Source of the DNA: Bradyrhizobium sp. CB1015
GTDB taxonomy: Bacteria > Pseudomonadota > Alphaproteobacteria > Rhizobiales > Xanthobacteraceae
DNA length: 64,000 nucleotides
Assembly: GCF_025200925.1 (NCBI RefSeq)
Contig: NZ_CP104174.1
Location: forward strand, 3,534,001-3,598,000
Direction of reading: 5' to 3'
The notes under the pieces were generated by a model. That model saw nothing but the letters and a program-made list of their open reading frames with translations, ran no database searches and had not been told where the DNA came from. Positions within the stretch are counted from its first letter, which is position 1. Each line of letters opens with the position of its first letter. Shown here in pieces: positions 18,257 to 26,484 of this stretch. A program made the position numbers and the translations under genes.

Positions 18257-18421
18257 TTACTTCATCGCCGAGCTGACGGAGTTGAACTTGTTGTTGAGCA
18301 GCGCAGCGCCCGTGCTGTTGACGATGGTCACGATTGCCAGAGCGATTCCTGCGGCGATCAGGCCGTACTCGATTGCGGTTGCGCCATTCTCATCGGCAAG
18401 AAAGGACGTAAACAGACGCAT
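18257..18421 (-). CDS. Flp-family type IVb pilin
   Basis: The product has 54 residues. The short N-terminus MRLFTSFLADENG leads to the pilin processing and assembly motif: a glycine followed by ATAIEYGLIAAGIALAIV, with the conserved Glu at +5 and Tyr at +6 after cleavage at G13. The C-terminus (LNNKFNSVSSAMK) is typical of Flp. No cpa/tad genes are in the window, so this is an orphan copy whose secretion machinery must be elsewhere. Confidence 0.88.
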   Translation of the reverse strand: MRLFTSFLADENGATAIEYGLIAAGIALAIVTIVNSTGAALLNNKFNSVSSAMK

Positions 18422-18693
18422 TGCCAACTCCTGTTCATCCGATCCGATGGATGGTCGCGTCGTTATCGGACTTGCAAATCGATCGAATAAGTCTTCGTGC
18501 GCGCCTAAAGAATTAAGCCCGGGCGATCGCGCCTTCGCTCATACGACGGCATTCATTAAATTAAGGTTCCGTCGATCCGTTCAAATGAAGCCAAATCGGC
18601 CGCGCGGCGCGGGCTTTGCCCCCCGTGCTGTGGCCGCTTAACCGATTGTTGAGCCTGTTCGTCAACGAATAGGCAAGGACATCTCGATCGCGC

Positions 18694-18930
18694 TCATCCA
18701 CGCCGGCCGTCCGCATTCAGCGCCCGCAACATCGCGATGCGGGCGAACATCACCCAGCCGCCGCCGGTCTCGGCCGCGTTGATCAAGGTCTCGATCGCGG
18801 TCTGCCAATGCGCCTCGTGCTGGGCGTCCTCGGGCAGCTGCATGATGTAGTCGGCGGCCTCTTGAAGCGTGAGCAGCTTGCGCTTGCTGCTGACGCGAAC
18901 GGGATCGTCGAACGCCGTCGACCAGGGCAT
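18694..18930 (-). CDS. Conserved hypothetical protein
   Basis: The product has 78 residues and no signal peptide or membrane segment. The sequence (KLLTLQEAADYIMQLPEDAQ, then HWQTAIETLINAAE) is a compact helical protein of a type often seen in rhizobia near stress and DNA-repair genes. Function is unknown. It lies 60 bases after the Ku gene stop on the same strand and may be cotranscribed with it. Confidence 0.65.
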   Translation of the reverse strand: MPWSTAFDDPVRVSSKRKLLTLQEAADYIMQLPEDAQHEAHWQTAIETLINAAETGGGWVMFARIAMLRALNADGRRG

Positions 18931-18990
18931 GTCAGGCCGGCCGATCGGCGAGGAGCGACATCACGGCGCGATTCGCGAGGTGTGATGCTG

Positions 18991-19980
18991 CTAGCCGGCC
19001 TTCTTTGCCCGCGCGGGCGCGCGCACCGGCTTGTCGGCGGCCTTCTTCGGGGTGGTCGCAGCCTTTGCCGCGGCGTCCTTGCCGCCCTTGCCTGATATCG
19101 GCAGCAGCATCTCGCGCTGGCCCTCGACGCGCTTCTTCGGCTTCTTGGCCTTGGTGTCCTTGGCCGTGTCCCTGGCGACCTTCGCCGCGGGCGCAGCCTC
19201 CTTCTCGTTCGCGATGCTCTTCTTCAGCGCGTCCATCAGGCTGATGACGTTGCCGCCGGTCTTCGGTGCGGCCTTGGCCGTGATCGGCACGCCGCTGCGC
19301 TTCTTGTTGATGAGATCGATCAGAGCGGTCTCGTAATGATCCTCGAACAGTTCGGGCTCGAACGCGCCGGACTTCTTCTCGACGATGTGCTTTGCAAGGT
19401 CGAGCATGTCCTTGGTCAGCTTCACGTCCTGGATGTCGTCGAAATATTCCTTTTCGCTGCGGACCTCATAGGGGTAGCGCAGCAGCGTGCCCATCAGCCC
19501 GTTCTCGAGCGGCTCCAGCGCGATGATGTGCTCGCGGTTGGTCAGCACCACGCGGCCGATCGCGACCTTGTCCATGCTGCGGATGGTCTCACGGATCACC
19601 GCATAGGCGTCGTGGCCGACCTTGCCGTCCGGCACGAGGTAGTAGGGGCGGATCAGATAGCGGTTGTCGATGTCGGCCTTGGGCACGAACTCGTCGATCT
19701 CGATCGTGTGGGTGGAGTCGAGCGCGATGTCGTCCAGCTCGTCCTTGGTGACCTCGATATAGGTGTCGGTGTCGACCTTGTAGCCCTTGACGATGTCCTC
19801 GGAGGTTACCTCGTCGCCGGTCTCGGCATCGACCTTGAGATACTTGATGCGGTGGCCGGTCTTGCGGTTGATCTGGTTGAACGAGACCTTCTCGGTATCC
19901 GAAGTGGCCGGATAGAGCGCGACCGGGCAGGTCACGAGCGACAGACGCAGAAAACCCTTCCAATTGGCGCGGGGGGCCAT
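18991..19980 (-). CDS. ku: Non-homologous end-joining protein Ku
   Basis: The product has 329 residues. The bacterial Ku core is clear from FLRLSLVTCPVALYPATS through HRIKYLKVDAETGDEV, YYLVPDGKVGHDAYAVIRE and GTLLRYPYEVR. The homodimeric ring binds DNA ends and recruits ligase LigD. A Lys/Ala-rich tail of about 90 residues follows (KDTKAKKPKKR and the RAPARAKKAG end), as in extended-tail Ku proteins that bind DNA non-specifically. No ligD gene is in the window. Confidence 0.95.
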   Translation of the reverse strand: MAPRANWKGFLRLSLVTCPVALYPATSDTEKVSFNQINRKTGHRIKYLKVDAETGDEVTSEDIVKGYKVDTDTYIEVTKDELDDIALDSTHTIEIDEFVPKADIDNRYLIRPYYLVPDGKVGHDAYAVIRETIRSMDKVAIGRVVLTNREHIIALEPLENGLMGTLLRYPYEVRSEKEYFDDIQDVKLTKDMLDLAKHIVEKKSGAFEPELFEDHYETALIDLINKKRSGVPITAKAAPKTGGNVISLMDALKKSIANEKEAAPAAKVARDTAKDTKAKKPKKRVEGQREMLLPISGKGGKDAAAKAATTPKKAADKPVRAPARAKKAG

Positions 19981-20117
19981 GGGCTACTCCAGACGCAACA
20001 GAGGACAAGCCTTAAGAATACCATCGCCCAGTTGCGAATCATAGCAACCGCCGGCGCGGAATCTCGCAACGGCGTTAATCGCCGCCTGCACCGCGTTGCG
20101 TAGCGGGCCCATGGCCC

Positions 20118-20142
20118 GGAACATCGCCCGAGATGACGCGTT
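20118..20142 (+). promoter_or_regulatory. Candidate EcfG (general stress response sigma) promoter
   Basis: GGAAC at 20118-20122 is separated by exactly 16 bases from CGTT at 20139-20142, matching the alphaproteobacterial EcfG consensus GGAAC-N16/17-CGTT. It lies 69 bases upstream of the start of the 51-residue membrane protein gene and points towards it. For one strand and both spacers, a match by chance in this 230-base gap is expected about 0.002 times with equal base use. Confidence 0.6.
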
Positions 20143-20210
20143 GCCCCGGCAGTTCATCGCCGCGAGGAGGTCGCGGCCATCCGACGCGACAGCCACAGAT
20201 TGAGGTTACC

Positions 20211-20366
20211 ATGGCAACCACGCGAGAGCAGAACCGGATCGTCGAAACTCCGACCGAGGCGCGCCAGGGCGAGCCTGGGCCTTCCGTGGCGGCGCTGCTC
20301 GCCATCTCGACCGGGCTTGCGATCCTGATCCTCGCCGTCGTCTGGTTCGTGTTCTTCCGGACCTGA
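20211..20366 (+). CDS. Small single-pass membrane protein
   Basis: The product has 51 residues. A polar N-terminus (MATTREQNRIVETPTEARQG) is followed by one transmembrane helix (AALLAISTGLAILILAVVWF) that ends at the C-terminus (VFFRT). No domain is recognised. It sits behind a stress-type promoter and is closed by a strong hairpin, so it appears to be a single-gene unit. It lies upstream of feuP, where Sinorhizobium encodes the small modulator FeuN. However, it lacks a signal peptide and is separated from feuP by a terminator, so equivalence is doubtful. Confidence 0.7.
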   Translation: MATTREQNRIVETPTEARQGEPGPSVAALLAISTGLAILILAVVWFVFFRT

Positions 20367-20419
20367 CGGCCGGATAAGCACGCCGGCACCTTCCGGCTCG
20401 CCGCGCGATGCGGCACGTT

Positions 20420-20462
20420 GCGCCCACCATGCCGCCGGCTCCTGCGGCGGCATGGTGGGCGC
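20420..20462 (+). terminator. Strong hairpin, probable terminator
   Basis: The arms 20420-20437 and 20445-20462 are a perfect 18-bp inverted repeat (core CCCACCATGCCGCCG) around a 7-base loop. There is no T-run, so it may act with Rho or as a processing barrier. It separates the small membrane protein gene from feuP. Confidence 0.65.
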
Positions 20463-20607
20463 AGTCGCATTTGCGCGCGCCAGGTCGTATATGACCAAAA
20501 AGTAACGTAGGCCGGTTCCCCGCGTTCATATTCAGTTCACGCCGGAATTGCTCATCTCTGGCGGTGTTCATATAGCCTGTTCTTGCAGCCCATCCTTGGA
20601 GAGAAGC

Positions 20608-21282
20608 GTGCGCCTGCTCGTTGTTGAGGACGACCCCGATCTCAATCGCCAGCTCACCAAGGCGCTGACCGACGCCGGCTATGTCGTCGATCGGGCCTTC
20701 GACGGGGAGGAGGGGCATTATCTCGGCGACAACGAGCCGTATGACGCCGTGGTGCTCGATATCGGCCTGCCGAAGAAGGACGGCATCTCGGTGCTGGAGG
20801 CCTGGCGCCGCAACGGCCGCACCATGCCGGTCCTGATCCTCACCGCACGCGACCGCTGGAGCGACAAGGTGCAGGGCTTCGATGCCGGTGCCGACGATTA
20901 CGTGGCAAAGCCGTTCCACCTGGAGGAGGTGCTGGCGCGCATCCGCGCCCTGCTGCGCCGCTCCACCGGCCATGCCCAGAGCGAATTGACCTGCGGCCCG
21001 GTTACGCTCGACACCCGAACCGGCCGGGTCAGCGTCTCGGGCAATCCGGTCAAGATGACCTCGCACGAATATCGGCTTCTGGCCTACCTGATGCATCATT
21101 CCGGGCGGGTGGTCTCGCGCACCGAGCTGGTCGAGCATCTCTACGACCAGGATTTCGACCGCGACTCCAACACCATCGAGGTCTTTGTCGGCCGCATCCG
21201 CAAGAAGCTCGACGTCGATATCATCCAGACCGTCCGCGGCCTCGGCTATCTCTTGACCCCGCCGCCGGCGCCGGGCGCTTGA
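20608..21282 (+). CDS. feuP: OmpR-family response regulator (FeuP/PhoP-like)
   Basis: The product has 224 residues. The receiver domain has the acidic pair in VVEDDPD, the phosphoacceptor D51 in VVLDIGLPKKDG and the KPF lysine in DDYVAKPFH. An OmpR winged helix follows (LTCGPVTLDTRTGRV to TVRGLGYLLTPP). The GTG start was chosen because it directly begins the receiver (VRLLVVEDD) and has GAGA upstream. In rhizobia, FeuP/FeuQ next to cycHJKL controls cyclic glucan export and osmotic adaptation; the assignment here rests on synteny and family. Confidence 0.85.
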   Translation: MRLLVVEDDPDLNRQLTKALTDAGYVVDRAFDGEEGHYLGDNEPYDAVVLDIGLPKKDGISVLEAWRRNGRTMPVLILTARDRWSDKVQGFDAGADDYVAKPFHLEEVLARIRALLRRSTGHAQSELTCGPVTLDTRTGRVSVSGNPVKMTSHEYRLLAYLMHHSGRVVSRTELVEHLYDQDFDRDSNTIEVFVGRIRKKLDVDIIQTVRGLGYLLTPPPAPGA

Positions 21283-21376
21283 AGCGTTCCCGGGCTTGAC
21301 GGGAGGCCGAACAGGGCCCTTGGTCCGGTCATGACGTCCGACCACCTGCCATCCTGCGCCGACCGGGATCATTCCG

Positions 21377-22753
21377 ATGGCCGCTAGCTCGCTTGCGAAC
21401 CGACTGTTCCTGTCGGCGACCGCCTGGCTCGTGGTGATCCTGGCCATCACAGGCGTGGTGCTGTCGTCGGTCTACAAGAACGCCACCGAGCGCGCCTTCG
21501 ACCGCCGGCTCAATCTTTATCTGCGCACCCTCATCGCCGAGGTCGCGACCCCCGACGAGCCGCCGGACCGCCAGTTCCAGTCACTTGGCGAGCCGCTGTT
21601 CGAGCTGCCGCTGTCCGGCTGGTACTGGCAGATCACCCGCACCGACACCGAAAAGCCGGAAGTTCGCTCCTCGCGCTCGCTCTGGGACAAGAAGCTGCCG
21701 AAGCTGGAAGAGCAGGGCGCCGAGCTCACCGCCGCCGGCATCCGCCTCGCCTATGTCGACGGGCCGGAAGGGCAGAATCTGCGCATGGTGGAACGGCCGG
21801 TCGATCTCGGCGCCGACGGCAAATTTCTCGTCAGCGTCGCCGGGGACGACACCGAGATCTTCGACGAGACGCGCAGCTTCGACTATTATCTCGGCGGCAC
21901 CTTCACCGCGCTCGGCATCGTGCTGCTGCTGACGACCGTGTTCCAGGTCCGCTTCGGCCTTGCACCGCTCAAGCGCATCTCGGAATCGATCGCCGACATC
22001 CGCTCCGGGCGGGCGGAACGGCTCGAGGGCGAATTCCCGGTCGAGATCGCGCCGCTCGCGCGGGAGACCAACGCGCTGATCGACGCCAATCGCGAGATCG
22101 TCGAGCGCGCGCGCACCCATGTCGGCAATCTCGCCCACGCGATCAAGACGCCGCTCTCGGTCATCGTCAACGAAGCCAGCGCGCATGCGGCCGATCCGTT
22201 CGCGGAGAAGGTGATGGAGCAGGCGGATGTGATGCGCGACCAGGTCGCCCATCATCTGGAGCGCGCCCGCATCGCGGCACGGGTCTCGGTCGTCGCCACC
22301 GTGACGGAGGTGGCGCCTGCCATCGAGGCGCTGCGGCGGACCATGGAGAAGATCCATCGCGACCGCGGCATCATGGTCGAGGCCAAGGCCGATCCATCCG
22401 CCAAGTTCCGGGGGGAGCGGCAGGATCTGGAGGAGATGGTCGGCAATCTCGTCGACAACGCCTGCAAATGGGCGGCCTCGCGCGTCTTCATCGAGGTCCT
22501 CGTCGAGCCGCCCCACCAGGCCGGCGCCGGCCCACGTTTGCGGGTCATCGTCGATGACGACGGCCGTGGCCTGTCGGAAGCGGAGCGCGCCCAGGTTGCC
22601 CGGCGCGGGCAGCGCCTCGACGAGTCCAAGCCCGGGTCGGGGCTGGGGCTGTCGATCGTCACCGACCTCGCCGCCCTCTACGGCGGCAGCCTTTCGCTCG
22701 GCAGCGCGCCGACCGGGGGCCTGCGCGCCGAGCTGGTTCTTCCGGGTCTATAA
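21377..22753 (+). CDS. feuQ: Sensor histidine kinase (FeuQ/PhoQ-like)
   Basis: The product has 458 residues. Two transmembrane helices (about 9-32 and 175-197) flank a periplasmic sensor of about 140 residues. A HAMP-like region leads to the H-box with His254 (NLAHAIKTPLSVIVNE). The ATPase domain shows N-box NLVDNACKWA, G1 DDDGRGLSE and G2 GSGLGLSIVTDL. It starts 94 bases after the response regulator gene, with which it forms one operon. Confidence 0.87.
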   Translation: MAASSLANRLFLSATAWLVVILAITGVVLSSVYKNATERAFDRRLNLYLRTLIAEVATPDEPPDRQFQSLGEPLFELPLSGWYWQITRTDTEKPEVRSSRSLWDKKLPKLEEQGAELTAAGIRLAYVDGPEGQNLRMVERPVDLGADGKFLVSVAGDDTEIFDETRSFDYYLGGTFTALGIVLLLTTVFQVRFGLAPLKRISESIADIRSGRAERLEGEFPVEIAPLARETNALIDANREIVERARTHVGNLAHAIKTPLSVIVNEASAHAADPFAEKVMEQADVMRDQVAHHLERARIAARVSVVATVTEVAPAIEALRRTMEKIHRDRGIMVEAKADPSAKFRGERQDLEEMVGNLVDNACKWAASRVFIEVLVEPPHQAGAGPRLRVIVDDDGRGLSEAERAQVARRGQRLDESKPGSGLGLSIVTDLAALYGGSLSLGSAPTGGLRAELVLPGL

Positions 22754-22914
22754 TCCCTTGTTTCCACGACAATTTCCGGCATGGCCGACGCTCCTCCAGG
22801 GAAGAACGGGGTGCATTCGAGGCAGCTTGCTAAACGGCTTCTTAAGTGGGGACCCCCTATGATCGTGCCGGACCCATCCCATGTCCGCCATTTTACCGTG
22901 CATTACCCGGGCGC

Positions 22915-24315
22915 ATGAGCCAGACATCGATCGAGCGGCTGAGGGAATATCTCGCGCAGCTCCCGCCGCAGTCGCAGGCACTGCTGATGCGGGAGTTCGA
23001 GCGTGCGCTGGAGCGCGGCCAGGACACGGCGGTGGCCACCCTCGTGCTCGAGCAGCTGCGCAAGATCGTCCGCAAGAGCGAAGCCGACGAGGCTTTGCCG
23101 CCGCGTACGGACGATCTGTCGCGGCTGTTGTTCCAGGTGTTGGAGCCGTTCCTGGTCGAGACCGGCACTCCTGTCAGGGCCGGCCAGATTCGCCGCTCCT
23201 CGCTGCAGCCGATCTGGCAATGGCTTGGCCGTGACGGCGCACCGGCCAAGGTGAACGAATTCGAGGCGGCGCTGGCGCGCATGCCGGCGGACAGTGAGGG
23301 GCAGGTCGAAGCCCTGGCGCAGAAGCTTCAGGCCGTCGCGGCGGATGCCATCTTCGAGCTGACGGGGCCGGGCCGCGGCGACAAGTCGCGGGCGCTTGCC
23401 CGGGTCGGCCCGCCCAACGTGATCGATGATCTCTATTCGATCGGTGCGGTGCTCCAGGTCCGGGACGCCATTGCGACGTTGAACGAGAAATTGCCGCGCA
23501 CCTTGCGGGCCTTCGGGGATTCCCAGATCGCCTCGGTGACATCGGCACTCAACATTCCGGCGCTTCAGACGCCGCAGATGCTGCCTTTCGCCTTGTCGAT
23601 CGTCGTGCAGCGGATGACCGCGCCCTGGCAGATCATCCGCCTTGCGATCAAGATTGCGGCATCCGACGACGAGATCCGCGTCGCGGCGACGCCCTACGGT
23701 ATCGCCGTCACGATGGCTTTGCATGATCTGTCCTGCGTTGCCGCGATCCTGCGCATGGATATCAAGCGCGGCCATTTCGACAATGTCGCCGGCAACCTCA
23801 AGACGCTGCATGACGGCGTGCGCGGCCTGCGCACCGAGCTCGACCTGCGCAACGATTCCGCCTGGGGCAAGCAACTGACCTCGATCCGGGCCGACATCTC
23901 CAATGCGCTGCAGTCCGAGATCGACAGCGTGCCGGGCCGCGTCCGCCGCATCCTGCGCCAGCGCCCCGAGAAGGATATTCCGCCCGGCGCCCGGATCGAC
24001 AGCACCGAAGTCGAGGAGACGGTGGCGCTGATCGATTTCGTCGCGACCTGCCGCAACTATGCGAGCGAGCTTGCGATCAACGAGGTGACGCTGCGCACCT
24101 ATTCCGATCTGCAGCAATATGTGGAACGGTCGACCGAGCAGCTGGTGCAGTCGCTGCGCGCCGCCGATCACAAGGTCCGCACCTATCGCCAGCAGCAGGT
24201 GCAGGCCGCGATCCGCTTCTGCCAGGTGCTGTTCGGCGACGATTATGCCTCGTTGATGCGCCGGGCCGCCGAAAACGCACTCACGGGCGAGCGCAAATCG
24301 TCGCGCGCAGGCTGA
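22915..24315 (+). CDS. Conserved hypothetical helical protein
   Basis: The product has 466 residues, is predicted to be mostly helical and cytoplasmic, and has no signal peptide or obvious membrane segment. It starts MSQTSIERLREYLAQLPPQS and contains heptad-like stretches (VAGNLKTLHDGVRGLRTELD and the RTYSDLQQYVERSTEQLVQS region). I do not recognise a domain. It lies between feuPQ and the cyc operon and its codon use matches its neighbours. The ATG at 22915 starts the conserved N-terminus; an upstream in-frame start is less likely. Confidence 0.75.
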   Translation: MSQTSIERLREYLAQLPPQSQALLMREFERALERGQDTAVATLVLEQLRKIVRKSEADEALPPRTDDLSRLLFQVLEPFLVETGTPVRAGQIRRSSLQPIWQWLGRDGAPAKVNEFEAALARMPADSEGQVEALAQKLQAVAADAIFELTGPGRGDKSRALARVGPPNVIDDLYSIGAVLQVRDAIATLNEKLPRTLRAFGDSQIASVTSALNIPALQTPQMLPFALSIVVQRMTAPWQIIRLAIKIAASDDEIRVAATPYGIAVTMALHDLSCVAAILRMDIKRGHFDNVAGNLKTLHDGVRGLRTELDLRNDSAWGKQLTSIRADISNALQSEIDSVPGRVRRILRQRPEKDIPPGARIDSTEVEETVALIDFVATCRNYASELAINEVTLRTYSDLQQYVERSTEQLVQSLRAADHKVRTYRQQQVQAAIRFCQVLFGDDYASLMRRAAENALTGERKSSRAG

Positions 24316-24413
24316 TCGGCGCGCATTTTTCTTGGCCGCAATTTGAAGTTGACTGCACCGATCGCGCGCCGTACTTTCCCGGTGCAAGTCTGGGAATCTC
24401 TATCTGTGGGCGC

Positions 24414-24683
24414 ATGAAACCCATCATCAGCTCGATTGAAATTGAGAATCGCGTCATCGTGGCCAAGTATCAAAGGCTGATGGTTGGGGCCAAGGTGGTG
24501 CTGGTCGAGAAGGCCAGCGATCGGCAGCTGCCTGAGACCATCACGAGGGTTGCATCCCGGGTTCCGGTCGGAGCGCTGCGCATCAGACTGCCGGATGCAA
24601 TCAAGCCGGGAACATACTTCCTGAAGGCCTTCGACGGGCACGGCGAGCACGCCGCCCAAAGTGTCGACTTCGAGATCGGCTAA
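24414..24683 (+). CDS. Small hypothetical beta-rich protein
   Basis: The product has 89 residues. It alternates short hydrophobic strands (IENRVIVAKYQRLMVGAKVV, GALRIRLP, GTYFLKAFDGHGE, SVDFEIG), suggesting one immunoglobulin-like or carbohydrate-module beta sandwich. It has no signal peptide and the ribosome-binding site is weak. Function is unknown. Confidence 0.55.
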   Translation: MKPIISSIEIENRVIVAKYQRLMVGAKVVLVEKASDRQLPETITRVASRVPVGALRIRLPDAIKPGTYFLKAFDGHGEHAAQSVDFEIG

Positions 24684-24728
24684 GCCGTTGGATTTTCACC
24701 CTTTCGGGACGACATGCGGGTCGCGCCG

Positions 24729-24746
24729 AATTGACAATTGTCAATT
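24729..24746. promoter_or_regulatory. 18-bp perfect palindrome upstream of cycH
   Basis: AATTGACAATTGTCAATT is fully self-complementary and lies 70 bases before the cycH start. It contains a TTGACA -35-like hexamer, but no good -10 follows at the usual distance. It may be an operator for a dimeric repressor controlling cytochrome c maturation. Confidence 0.5.
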
Positions 24747-24815
24747 GCCGCATCCTCCGGCCGTGGTGTAAAGGCACCTACAGGCGCGGTTCGGGCGCCG
24801 CCGGAAGCTTGCCAG

Positions 24816-25922
24816 ATGACGCTATGGTTCGTGTTCGCGCTGATGACGGTCGCGGCGATTTTCGCCGTGCTCTGGCCGCTTGGCCGCACCAGCCGCGCGC
24901 AAGCTCAGGGTAGCGAGGTCGCGGTCTACAAGGACCAGCTGGCCGAGATCGAGCGTGATCTCGCCGCAGGATTGATCTTGGCGCCCGAGGCCGAGGCTGC
25001 GCGCGTCGAGATCAGCCGCAGGCTGCTCGCGGCGGCGGCCAGTGAGCCGGCAACGGCGCCGATGTCGAACCTCACATGGCGCCGTGCGGCGGCCGTGCTG
25101 GCGCTTGCCGGTCTGCCGCTCGTTGCGGTCGGCGTCTACATGCCGCTCGGCTCCCCCCGGCTGCAGGACTTTCCCCTTGCGCAGCGGGAGCGCGGGTCCG
25201 GCATGGCGCAGTCGCTCGAGAACCTCGTCGTGCAGGTCGAGCAGCATCTGGAAAAGAATCCGACGGACGGTCGCGGCTGGAACGTGCTCGCGCCGGTTCT
25301 GGAGCGGCTCGGCCGCTTCGACGATGCGGTGCGCGCCTATCGCAATTCGCTCACCTACAATGGCGAGAGCGCGGAGCGCCGATCCGATCTCGGCGAAGCG
25401 ATCTCGGCCGCCGCCGGCGGCGTGGTGACCGCCGAGGCCAAGGCCGAATTCGAGCGCGCACACGCCTTGAACGCCGACGACCCCAAGGCGAACTATTTCC
25501 TGGGCCTTGCCGCTGAGCAGGATGGCCGCAAGGATGATGCGGCCAATATCTGGCGCGCGCTGCTCGCAAAAGCGCCGACGGATGCGCCGTGGCGTGCCTT
25601 GGTGCAGTCCTCGCTGGCGCGAGTCGGTGGGGGCGGCACGATGCCCGCGCTGTCCGACGAGACGATTGCTGCCTCCAAGGACATGGCCGAAGTCGATCGC
25701 AATGCGATGGTGCGCGGCATGGTCGATCGTCTGGCGACGCGGCTGAAGCAGAACGGCGACGATGTCGAAGGCTGGCTGCGTCTGGTGCGCGCCTATCTGG
25801 TGATGGGCGAGCGAGACAAGGCAATGGGTGCTTCGGCCGATGCCCGGCAGGCGGTTGCCAGCAATGCCGAGCGGCTGCGCCAGCTCAACGAGGGCCTGAG
25901 GACTCTCGGGATCGGCGGATGA
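24816..25922 (+). CDS. cycH: Cytochrome c-type biogenesis protein CycH/CcmI
   Basis: The product has 368 residues. Two N-terminal membrane helices ([20 protein letters not shown] and around [20 protein letters not shown]) frame a cytoplasmic leucine-zipper-like loop ([16 protein letters not shown]). The periplasmic C-terminal part has TPR repeats ([40 protein letters not shown]). CcmI captures apocytochrome c C-termini and hands them to the heme ligation complex. It is the first gene of cycHJKL. Confidence 0.93.
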   Translation: MTLWFVFALMTVAAIFAVLWPLGRTSRAQAQGSEVAVYKDQLAEIERDLAAGLILAPEAEAARVEISRRLLAAAASEPATAPMSNLTWRRAAAVLALAGLPLVAVGVYMPLGSPRLQDFPLAQRERGSGMAQSLENLVVQVEQHLEKNPTDGRGWNVLAPVLERLGRFDDAVRAYRNSLTYNGESAERRSDLGEAISAAAGGVVTAEAKAEFERAHALNADDPKANYFLGLAAEQDGRKDDAANIWRALLAKAPTDAPWRALVQSSLARVGGGGTMPALSDETIAASKDMAEVDRNAMVRGMVDRLATRLKQNGDDVEGWLRLVRAYLVMGERDKAMGASADARQAVASNAERLRQLNEGLRTLGIGG

Positions 25923-25959
25923 CGATCTCGGGACGAAAGATGCGGAGAACGGATACGCC

Positions 25960-26484
25960 ATGACGCGCAAGCAGCGACGTATGACCATCATCGGCGGATC
26001 GCTCGCCGTGCTCGCGCTCGCGGCCGCGCTGGTGCTCAACGCGCTGCGCGACTCCATCGTGTTCTTCTCGACCCCGACCATGGTCGCCGAGAAGCATGTC
26101 GAGCCCGGCAAGCGGTTTCGCCTCGGCGGCCTGGTGCAGCCCGGCTCGCTCCGGCGCGGCGACAATCTCGCGGTGACGTTCGAGGTTGCCGACGGCAACG
26201 CCAAGCTGCCGGTCGCCTATAAGGGCATTTTGCCGGATCTGTTCCGCGAAGGGCAGGGCGTCGTCGCCGAAGGCGCACTCGACGCCAACGGCGTGTTCAA
26301 GGCCGATACGGTCCTTGCCAAGCACGACGAGACCTACATGCCCAAGGACGTCGCCGATGCCCTGAAGAAGCAGGGGCACTGGAAGGACGATTACGGCGCC
26401 CAAGCCTCCGGTGCCCAAGCCTCCGGTGCCGCCAAGCCCGCGGCGACGACCGCGCAGGGCAATCCGCAGGGAGCGGTGCGGTGA
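25960..26484 (+). CDS. cycJ: Heme chaperone CycJ/CcmE
   Basis: The product has 174 residues. A membrane anchor (about 9-27) precedes the OB-fold ([33 protein letters not shown]). The heme-binding residues are in [13 protein letters not shown], with His122 covalently binding heme and Tyr126 as axial ligand. The tail has a small QASGA repeat. It receives heme from CcmABCD and delivers it to CcmF. Its stop overlaps the start of cycK by 4 bases. Confidence 0.95.
   Translation: MTRKQRRMTIIGGSLAVLALAAALVLNALRDSIVFFSTPTMVAEKHVEPGKRFRLGGLVQPGSLRRGDNLAVTFEVADGNAKLPVAYKGILPDLFREGQGVVAEGALDANGVFKADTVLAKHDETYMPKDVADALKKQGHWKDDYGAQASGAQASGAAKPAATTAQGNPQGAVR

Noticed and set aside
18257..18421. Part of a tad pilus locus
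   Set aside because: No cpa or tad genes are adjacent, so only an orphan pilin is claimed.
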